Source of the DNA: JBLHUT01 sp047629975
GTDB taxonomy: Bacteria > Pseudomonadota > Alphaproteobacteria > Rhodobacterales > Rhodobacteraceae
Direction: 5' to 3'
Assembly (NCBI GenBank): GCA_047629975.1
Contig: JBLHUT010000088.1
Span: forward strand, 1 to 11,758
DNA length: 11,758 nt
The position numbers and the translations under genes were made by a program. This document shows positions 6,493 through 11,758 of the stretch, piece by piece (position 1 is the first letter of the stretch; the number at the start of each line of letters is the position of its first letter). The notes under the pieces are model-generated. The model was not told the DNA's origin and made no database searches. It saw only the letters and a list, made by a program, of their open reading frames with translations.

Positions 6493-7338
6493 TCAACCGC
6501 GCGTCAGCCGCGCCTCGGGCAGCGCGATCTGTGCCACCTGCTCTGCAATCGGATCAACGGACAAAGGATGCGTCTCGCTTGAGTGTAACGACGGGTCACC
6601 GATTGGTTGCCATTTTCCGGATTTATAGATTTCGAGCCCGCTAAAGCCTGCTTTATAGCCCATTTTAGGACTGCCTGGCACCCAATACCCCAGATACACA
6701 TAGGGAAGCTCCGCCGAGCGGGCAATTTCGATGTGATCCAGAATGACATAGGTGCCAAGTGAATCGTTGATCATTGATGGCTCGTAAAACGAATAGACCA
6801 TCGAAAGCCCGTCATCGAGCACATCCGTCAGACACACAGCCGCAAGTTCTGAACCGCTATCGGGGGTGGCGACGCCGTTCAGCTTGCGTTTGTATTCCAC
6901 CACGCGCGAGCGTACGGGAGTTTCCTCGACCATTGCGGCAAATTCGAAAATATCCATATCCGCCATACCACCCGCCGCATGGCGACTGTCGAGATAGCGA
7001 CGAAACAGCGAATATTGATCTTCGGTGGCCCAAGGCGACGTGGCCTCGCGTTTGAGATGAGCGTTGCGTTTGATCGTGCGGCGTTGGCTGCGATTCGTCG
7101 TAAATGCCGCGACGTTGATGCGCGCAGAAAGACAAGCGGTGCAATCGGAACATGACGGTCGATACAGCACGTTCTGTGACCGCCGGAACCCCTGCTTGGA
7201 GAGCGTGTCATTAAGTTGTTCTGCCTGATCGCCTTGAAGGGCCGTGAAAAGCTTACGCTCCATGCGCCCGTCAAGGTAGGGGCATGGTTGTGGAGCCGTC
7301 ACATAGAACTGGGGCGCAATCGGCAGTGTGTGTCGCAT
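6493..7338 (-). CDS. bpt: Aspartate/glutamate leucyltransferase (N-end rule)
   Basis: A 281-residue protein of the Bpt family (related to eukaryotic arginyltransferase ATE1). It transfers leucine from Leu-tRNA to proteins beginning with Asp or Glu, marking them for ClpS/ClpAP degradation in the cytoplasm. The N-terminal domain has the conserved cysteine set: C19 in QPCPYLDGRMERKLFT, and C63, C66 and C69 in SCSDCTACLSARI. The C-terminal GNAT-like domain has the signature YLGYWVPGSPKMGYKAGF (215-232) and the following LEIY. Length is normal, and the start MRHTLPIAPQFYV matches the usual N-terminus, although no clear Shine-Dalgarno sequence precedes it. It stands alone in its strand context, separated from the upstream RDD gene by 158 bases. 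Older annotations call this family arginyl-tRNA-protein transferase. Confidence 0.94.
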   Translation of the reverse strand: MRHTLPIAPQFYVTAPQPCPYLDGRMERKLFTALQGDQAEQLNDTLSKQGFRRSQNVLYRPSCSDCTACLSARINVAAFTTNRSQRRTIKRNAHLKREATSPWATEDQYSLFRRYLDSRHAAGGMADMDIFEFAAMVEETPVRSRVVEYKRKLNGVATPDSGSELAAVCLTDVLDDGLSMVYSFYEPSMINDSLGTYVILDHIEIARSAELPYVYLGYWVPGSPKMGYKAGFSGLEIYKSGKWQPIGDPSLHSSETHPLSVDPIAEQVAQIALPEARLTRG

Positions 7339-7374
7339 CTGTCACGCTTGAGCTGTTGCATTTGTGAAAAGGCT

Positions 7375-7405
7375 ATCAGGGCTTTTGCCCAAGGCCAACC
7401 CTGAT
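7375..7405. repeat. Inverted repeat upstream of bpt
   Basis: ATCAGGG (7375-7381) and CCCTGAT (7399-7405) are perfect 7-base inverted repeats 17 bases apart. A smaller GGGC-TTTT-GCCC overlaps the left arm. They lie 37-67 bases before the bpt start, where an operator or an RNA hairpin in the 5' leader would sit. Function is not known. The remainder of 7339-7496 shows nothing further. Confidence 0.4.
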
Positions 7406-7496
7406 GCGCGAGAATGGTTGATTGTTCGCTATGGTCGCGGTAACGAGGCCGCAAAATGCGCCTAAAACTTGAGCAGATAGCAAAGTCGCGCTTGCG

Positions 7497-7943
7497 TTAG
7501 CCCGATGTTGGCCGGTTGATCATGACACTTCCCAGCACGATATCTCCCAGTCCGCGCCCGTGGCTGCCCGTCGCCATCAGCAAAACCGAGAGGATCTGTG
7601 GCAGGACAAAAGAAACGCAAGTCGTGTAGATCAACGTGTGGACAATCGCCTCGCTCAATCCGAATTTTGCCCCTGTATGGGCGCGCATCTGGATCGACAT
7701 CACCCGCATTCCGGGGGTTGCCGAATGACGGGTAAGGCTCACGATACGGTACAAAAGGCTCAGGATCAGCCACACCGCCGGAAGCATGAAAAGCGCCAGA
7801 AAACCGGTGAACGGAATGATGACGATCATCAGCGCAATAACAAGAAGGCTGTCGATGATCCATGCCACAAGCCGCTTTGAGGGCACATCGGCATAAAAGG
7901 CCGGGCTAAGGTCGGGGTCGGGAAGGGTGTGGGGCGTCATCAT
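7497..7943 (-). CDS. RDD family small membrane protein
   Basis: A 148-residue integral membrane protein of the RDD family (Pfam RDD), named for conserved Arg and Asp residues. Visible are R24 and D31 in SKRLVAWIIDSLL, hydrophobic segments at about 27-45, 47-67 and 103-124, the family motif ATPGMRVMSIQMR (75-87) after the second segment, and a closing RGLGDIVLGSVMI (130-142). The family is mostly uncharacterised; some members have been linked to ion transport, which cannot be read from sequence. Start: two consecutive ATG codons (7943 and 7940), with an AGG a few bases upstream; either is possible and the difference is one residue. It lies downstream of the DUF2852 gene on the same strand, but 214 hairpin-rich bases separate them, so a shared transcript is uncertain. 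Confidence 0.88.
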   Translation of the reverse strand: MMTPHTLPDPDLSPAFYADVPSKRLVAWIIDSLLVIALMIVIIPFTGFLALFMLPAVWLILSLLYRIVSLTRHSATPGMRVMSIQMRAHTGAKFGLSEAIVHTLIYTTCVSFVLPQILSVLLMATGSHGRGLGDIVLGSVMINRPTSG

Positions 7944-8061
7944 TCGGCCTAAAGCGCTTTCGGTTTACGGGATGCTGGAAATGGTCTGCCCGAAGGCAAA
8001 CGGGGTCTGTCACATGCTTTTAATTCTACAGCATGCACGCGGCCCGGGGGATTGTCTTTTT

Positions 8062-8141
8062 GCCGTACCGGTGCGGCGTGAAGGCCTTGCCAAAGGCCTC
8101 CTTGGCTGTTCGGGTGGCACCCGAGGGTGGTGTCGGGTGCC
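8062..8141. repeat. Cluster of three hairpins between the RDD and DUF2852 genes
   Basis: The 214-base spacer 7944-8157 holds several inverted repeats. GGCACCCGA/TCGGGTGCC (8116-8124 with 8133-8141) has nine perfect pairs. AGGCCTT/AAGGCCT (8082-8088 with 8093-8099) has seven. A near-palindrome GCCGTACCGGTGCGGC lies at 8062-8077. The first is 16 bases after the DUF2852 stop and may help to end or protect that transcript, but no T-run follows on the minus strand. The weaker CATGC/GCATG pair near 8013-8035 and the palindrome AAAGCGCTTT near 7952 add to the pattern. The density suggests a dispersed palindromic element. Confidence 0.5.
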
Positions 8142-8157
8142 GGCATCGTCATCTGCC

Positions 8158-8574
8158 TCAGGCCGGATCGGCGGAAGGAAATGCCTCGGACGGGGTGGTT
8201 GTCTTGGCACGATCATCCATAAAGGCATCGAATTCGGACTTGTCTTTTGCGGCCCGCAGACGCTCCATGAATTGCTCAAAGGCGCCTTGCTCGTCTTCGA
8301 GACGGCGCAGAGTTTCGGCCTTGTAGGCATCAAAAGCCGTATTGCCGGAACTGCCAAGGCGTACGTGGCGGGTTTGGTTTCGGGTGCGACATTTTCCGTT
8401 AAACATACGTTTGCTCCAAATTACATAGCCAAGAATGGCAAGGCCGACAGGCCACACAAAGACAAAGCCCAGCACCATTGCGGCAGTCCAGGCGAGGGGG
8501 CCGCGCTCATCAAGCCAACTAACTGCTTTGACGAACCAGGACGGTCCGGTGGCGGTGGAAGTTGCGAAAGTCAT
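8158..8574 (-). CDS. DUF2852 family membrane protein
   Basis: A 138-residue protein resembling the alphaproteobacterial DUF2852 family, whose function is unknown. One strongly hydrophobic segment at about 30-53 has the family's typical LGFVFVWPVGLAILGYVIW pattern and is followed by basic residues. A basic linker (about 56-72) leads to a charged, probably helical or coiled-coil region (78-121; GNTAFDAYKAETLRRLEDEQ) rich in Glu, Arg and Lys. The tail is Pro/Ser/Ala-rich. By charge, the C-terminal region is probably cytoplasmic. The start at 8574 is well supported by GGAG six bases upstream (8581-8584). No enzymatic motif is visible, and the neighbours give no functional clue. Confidence 0.83.
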   Translation of the reverse strand: MTFATSTATGPSWFVKAVSWLDERGPLAWTAAMVLGFVFVWPVGLAILGYVIWSKRMFNGKCRTRNQTRHVRLGSSGNTAFDAYKAETLRRLEDEQGAFEQFMERLRAAKDKSEFDAFMDDRAKTTTPSEAFPSADPA

Positions 8575-8621
8575 CGATATCTCCAGTCTCGGGTTGGGTT
8601 TGAGTGAATGTAAACTCGCTT

Positions 8622-8637
8622 CACATCATACAATGTG
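8622..8637. promoter_or_regulatory. Inverted repeat overlapping a candidate -10 of the DUF2852 gene
   Basis: CACAT-CATACA-ATGTG is a 16-base inverted repeat about 50 bases before the DUF2852 start. On the minus strand it contains TATGAT (8625-8630), five of six matches to a -10 box. No good -35 lies at the usual distance (TTGAAC is 23 bases away). A second pair, GTGAA (8604-8608) and TTCAC (8620-8624), overlaps it. A repressor or activator site over a promoter is plausible but unproven. Confidence 0.38.
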
Positions 8638-8722
8638 GGTATCCCCCGCTGTTGTTCAAGACTTAATGTATATCCTTTTTACATAATCGTTCAGTATATT
8701 GATTTTATGTGATTAAATTTCA

Positions 8723-9196
8723 TCACCGATCCGTAAAATTCCCGATCGTGGCCTGTGAAATGCTTTGCAAAAGGGCCGGAGACACAGAAAACACAGCGTG
8801 TGGCGTGCCACCTGCGGCCCAGATCAAGTCATATTCGAGCAACGCAGGGTCCATGAATGTCTTGAGCGGGGTCAGCGCGCCACAAGGGGCCACCGCGCCC
8901 GCGTCAAAGCCCGTTAGCGCATGCACAAAATCAGCCGCGGGGCGTAAAATGGGCTCGTCGCATAGGTCTGCCGCCTTTTCGGGGTCGATTTGCGCGCCGC
9001 CCGAGGTGAGAAACAAAAAGAGCGCATCGCTCTCGTAGCCCTGTGCGATGATGGACTTGGCGATCTGGTTGACGTGACAGCCGATCGCCTCGGCGGTCTG
9101 GTGGGCGGTTCTGGTGTCTTCGGTCAGGTGGCGCATTTCAAAACCGGCTCCGGCGGCTTTCAAAATGCTTGTAACCCTTTCAAGGCTCTTGCTCAT
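8723..9196 (-). CDS. YbaK/ProX-type aminoacyl-tRNA deacylase
   Basis: A 157-residue protein of the YbaK/EbsC superfamily (Pfam tRNA_edit): single-domain hydrolases that remove wrongly attached amino acids from tRNAs in trans. Visible family features are the conserved lysine K47 in QIAKSIIAQ, the LFLTSGGAQID strand, the TGFDAGAVAPCG loop (95-106), and GGTPHAVFSVSP (129-140). Which mischarged tRNA it hydrolyses cannot be told, because the superfamily (YbaK, YeaK, ProXp types) differs in subtle pocket residues. The start at 9196 (MSKSLERV) is preferred over an upstream in-frame ATG at 9268: AAGGA lies nine bases before it, and the upstream extension has no family character. It diverges from glnE across 113 bases. 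The downstream 148-base spacer (8575-8722) is AT-rich, with no GC-rich terminator. Confidence 0.9.
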   Translation of the reverse strand: MSKSLERVTSILKAAGAGFEMRHLTEDTRTAHQTAEAIGCHVNQIAKSIIAQGYESDALFLFLTSGGAQIDPEKAADLCDEPILRPAADFVHALTGFDAGAVAPCGALTPLKTFMDPALLEYDLIWAAGGTPHAVFSVSPALLQSISQATIGNFTDR

Positions 9197-9205
9197 GATA
9201 CGCGT

Positions 9206-9210
9206 TCCTT
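9206..9210 (-). promoter_or_regulatory. Ribosome binding site deciding the YbaK-type start
   Basis: AAGGA on the minus strand, nine bases before the ATG at 9196. It supports the 157-residue form rather than one starting at 9268. Confidence 0.6.
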
Positions 9211-9309
9211 TGTCTTTCGGCGCTGTGGCGTCGGGGCTGTTTGTGGAACAGGGGCGGTGCTGCTGCAAGGGTCATTGACGCACACGTCGTGTCGGGTCAT
9301 GCAGAACGG

Positions 9310-11758
9310 ATGACCCATTATTTTGAAGCCGCGCAAACCCGTTGCCCACTGCCCTATGATCCGTCTGCGGGCCTTGAGGCGCTGGAGGCGTTCCGCCCGC
9401 AGCCCCGGTCGCTGTGCGATCTGATTGTCGGCGCGGCCGGGTGCAGTTCGTATTTGCGTGGTTTGATGGCGCGTGAAACACTCTGGCTTACTCACGCGCT
9501 TTTGCAGGCACCGGACACAATCCTGACTGGTATCATCGAGGAAATGACCCGCGCGGCGCCCGCGCAACTTGGCAGCGCGCTGAGACAGGCCAAGCGGCGT
9601 GTGGCGCTTTATGCCGGACTGGCGGATCTGGGTGGTGTCTGGACGCTTGAGCAGGTAACCGGCGCGCTGACGGATTTTGCCGATGCCGCGGTTGATCTGG
9701 CCCTTAAAACTGTTCTTGCGCCCGAACTTGCCCGCGGAAAACTGCCCGGTCAGACCCTTGAGGATCTGCCGGTGGCGGCTGGAATGGTCGTGATCGCGAT
9801 GGGAAAGATGGGCGCGCACGAGTTGAACTATTCGTCCGACATCGACCTGATATGCCTGTTCGATGACAGCCGGTATGCGCCCGAAGACGTGATGACGGCG
9901 CGCGCGGTTTTCATCAAGGTAACGCGCAAGATGACGGCGTTGCTGAACGACATGACCGGCGAGGGATATGTCTTTAGAACCGATTTGCGGCTGCGTCCTG
10001 ATGCTTCTGTCACGCCGGTGTGCATGGCGATGGAGGCCGCCGAACGGTATTACGAAAGCGTCGGTCGCACATGGGAGCGGGCGGCTCACATCAAGGCGCG
10101 TCCGTGCGCGGGGGATATCGTGGCTGGCGGGTTATATCTGAAACGGTTGCGGCCCTTCATCTGGCGCAAACACCTTGATTTTGCCGCCATCGAGGATGCC
10201 CACCAGATTCGCGTGCGCCTGCGCGAGCACAAGCGTCTGCACGGGCAAGACGGGCTTGAGGGGCGCGATATCAAACTTGCGCCGGGGGGCATCCGCGAGA
10301 TCGAGTTCTTCACCCAGACCCACCAGATTATTGCCGGTGGCCGCGACCCCGACTTGCGCAAACGCGGCACCGTCGAGGGGCTTGCCATGCTGGCGCAAAA
10401 AGGCTGGATCAGTGCCGACATCGCTGACCGGTTGACCACGTGCTACCGCGCGCACCGGGATGTGGAGCACCGCCTGCAAATGGTGGCCGACGCCCACACC
10501 CACGCCTTGCCCCAAAACCCCGAAGATTTCGACCGGATTGCCCGGATGATGGGCCAGCGTGACACAAGCCTTTGGCGCGCCGATCTGAGCGCCCGGCTGC
10601 GAACGGTCCGCGATGTGACCGAAGGGTTCTATCTGCCGCGCGCGCGGGTCGGGCAAGACAGCGACATCAAGGCTCCCGCCATCACGGCACGGTGGCGTCA
10701 GTATCCTGCGCTGCGCTCCGAGCGCGCGGTGAAAATCTTTGAGCGGTTGAAGCCCGACTTGTTGATGCGGCTGAACGATGCAGCCCGCCCCGAGGAGGCT
10801 TTTGCCGCTTTCGACGGATTTCTGGCAGGGCTTCCTGCGGGGGTACAGCTGTTTTCGATGTTCGAGGCCAACCCCAAACTGCTCACGCTGATTGTCGATA
10901 TCGCGGCCAGCGCGCCGGCGCTGGCGCAATATCTGTCGCGCAATGCCGGTGTTCTGGATGCGGTGATCGGCGGGGGGTTCTTTGCGCCGTGGCCCGGGCT
11001 TGACGGGCTCAAGGATGCGTTGCGCACACAGCTTGAACAGATGACCGATTACGAGGCGCAGCTGGATGCGGCGCGGCGCTGGACAAAGGAATGGCATTTC
11101 CGCATTGGCGTGCATCATCTGCGAAGGTTGACCGATGCCGACGAGGCGGGCGGGCAATATGCCGAACTTGCCGAAGCGGTTGTCGCGACGCTATTTCCCG
11201 TTGTTGTCGCCCAAGTGGCGCAAAAGCACGGGCCGCCACCCGGGCGCGGCGCAATGGTGATGGCCATGGGGTCGCTGGGAGCAGGGTGGCTGACGGCACA
11301 TTCGGATCTTGATCTGATCGTCATTTATGACGCCTGCGGGCAGGAAAGCTCGCAAGGACGCAGGCCGCTTGCGGCGCGGGCGTATTTTGCGCGCATGACG
11401 CAGGCCCTGATCACTGCACTGAGTGCGCCGATGGCCGAGGGTAAGCTTTATGAGGTGGACATGCGTCTGCGGCCATCGGGGCGACAGGGGCCGGTTGCCA
11501 CCTCTCTTGCAAGTTTCGAGCGGTACCAACGCGAGGATGCGTGGACATGGGAACATCTGGCGATGACGCGGGCGCGACCGATCGCAGGGCAGGGCGATTT
11601 GTGTGCCGATGTTGAACGCGTGCGTTGCGATGTGATCGCCAACGGACCGCTGCGCAAAAACGCGCTGGCAGATGTGGCGGACATGCGTTCGCGCCTTGCC
11701 GCGACCGCAGCGGCCCCTGACCCGTTAGAGCCAAAGCCCGGACCCGGACGCATGAAAG
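9310..11758 (+). CDS. glnE: Bifunctional glutamine synthetase adenylyltransferase/adenylyl-removing enzyme, 5' part
   Basis: GlnE attaches AMP to a tyrosine of glutamine synthetase, or removes it by phosphorolysis, under control of PII, so matching nitrogen assimilation to supply. About 816 codons are visible without interruption; roughly the last hundred lie beyond the window. The N-terminal (adenylyl-removing) nucleotidyltransferase motif is GKMGAHELNYSSDIDLI at 165-181, with metal ligands D177 and D179. The signature KLAPGGIREIEFFTQ follows (I328, E330, E332). The second (adenylylating) nucleotidyltransferase domain begins near 620, with MGSLGAGWLTAHSDLDLI at 653-670 (D666, D668) and then YEVDMRLRPSG. 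Both active sites look intact. The start MTHYFEAAQTRCPLPYDP at 9310 places the first motif near its usual distance from the N-terminus. No clear Shine-Dalgarno sequence is present and the frame stays open upstream to 9199, so a GTG at 9289 or a TTG at 9241 remains possible. Confidence 0.95.
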   Translation, partial: MTHYFEAAQTRCPLPYDPSAGLEALEAFRPQPRSLCDLIVGAAGCSSYLRGLMARETLWLTHALLQAPDTILTGIIEEMTRAAPAQLGSALRQAKRRVALYAGLADLGGVWTLEQVTGALTDFADAAVDLALKTVLAPELARGKLPGQTLEDLPVAAGMVVIAMGKMGAHELNYSSDIDLICLFDDSRYAPEDVMTARAVFIKVTRKMTALLNDMTGEGYVFRTDLRLRPDASVTPVCMAMEAAERYYESVGRTWERAAHIKARPCAGDIVAGGLYLKRLRPFIWRKHLDFAAIEDAHQIRVRLREHKRLHGQDGLEGRDIKLAPGGIREIEFFTQTHQIIAGGRDPDLRKRGTVEGLAMLAQKGWISADIADRLTTCYRAHRDVEHRLQMVADAHTHALPQNPEDFDRIARMMGQRDTSLWRADLSARLRTVRDVTEGFYLPRARVGQDSDIKAPAITARWRQYPALRSERAVKIFERLKPDLLMRLNDAARPEEAFAAFDGFLAGLPAGVQLFSMFEANPKLLTLIVDIAASAPALAQYLSRNAGVLDAVIGGGFFAPWPGLDGLKDALRTQLEQMTDYEAQLDAARRWTKEWHFRIGVHHLRRLTDADEAGGQYAELAEAVVATLFPVVVAQVAQKHGPPPGRGAMVMAMGSLGAGWLTAHSDLDLIVIYDACGQESSQGRRPLAARAYFARMTQALITALSAPMAEGKLYEVDMRLRPSGRQGPVATSLASFERYQREDAWTWEHLAMTRARPIAGQGDLCADVERVRCDVIANGPLRKNALADVADMRSRLAATAAAPDPLEPKPGPGRMK

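Noticed and set aside
7949..8152. Possible small gene (67 codons, minus) in the RDD-DUF2852 spacer
   Set aside because: There is no ribosome site, the composition is Pro/Arg-rich, and the hairpins in the spacer explain the sequence better. It could be the translation of a dispersed repeat, but it cannot be supported as a gene.
7927..8607. Plus-strand frame of 226 codons over the RDD-DUF2852 spacer and the DUF2852 gene
   Set aside because: It is antisense to the DUF2852 gene, which has a good ribosome site and a recognisable membrane segment. The plus translation shows no domain.
9193..10089. Minus-strand frame of 298 codons opposite glnE
   Set aside because: The plus strand there carries uninterrupted GlnE motifs. 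The minus translation is low-complexity Arg/Gln/His-rich shadow sequence. The same holds for the 341-codon frame at 10132-11157.

Overview
The window looks like chromosomal DNA of a marine alphaproteobacterium of the roseobacter group (Rhodobacterales). This rests on moderately high GC, the style of the IlvB, Bpt and GlnE proteins, a DUF2852 membrane protein, and a large orphan RTX protein. No tRNA, rRNA, insertion sequence, phage gene or CRISPR array is visible. The species cannot be fixed from sequence alone.

Layout. Bases 2-364 (+) are the 3' end of a CcmG/DsbE-type periplasmic thioredoxin. Bases 455-3607 (+) encode a 1050-residue secreted RTX protein with a von Willebrand A (VWA) domain set between blocks of calcium-binding nonapeptides; a hairpin and T-rich stretch follow its stop. 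Converging on it from the minus strand is the branched-chain amino acid operon: ilvB-type acetolactate synthase catalytic subunit (4352-6106), then its regulatory subunit ilvH (3668-4228). Upstream of it (6140-6242, minus) is a 15-codon leader peptide with five consecutive Ile/Leu/Ile/Val/Val codons, followed by a 10-bp antiterminator pairing that overlaps a terminator with a T6 tail. This is a textbook layout for ribosome-mediated attenuation and is the most rewarding regulatory feature here.

Further along, all on the minus strand, are bpt (N-end-rule leucyltransferase, 6493-7338), a small RDD membrane protein (7497-7943), a DUF2852 membrane protein (8158-8574) and a YbaK-type aminoacyl-tRNA deacylase (8723-9196). 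The final 2.4 kb (9310 to the end, +) is the start of glnE, the bifunctional adenylyltransferase/adenylyl-removing enzyme of glutamine synthetase. It runs off the window with about 816 codons visible.

How the genes relate. Most are independent housekeeping units: cytochrome c maturation, branched-chain amino acid synthesis, protein turnover, tRNA proofreading and nitrogen control. Only ilvB-ilvH is a clear operon. The RTX protein is the accessory element; no type I secretion ABC transporter, membrane-fusion protein or acyltransferase lies beside it, so export would depend on genes elsewhere. Spacers are short (under about 260 bases) and hold mainly promoter-like sequence and hairpins.
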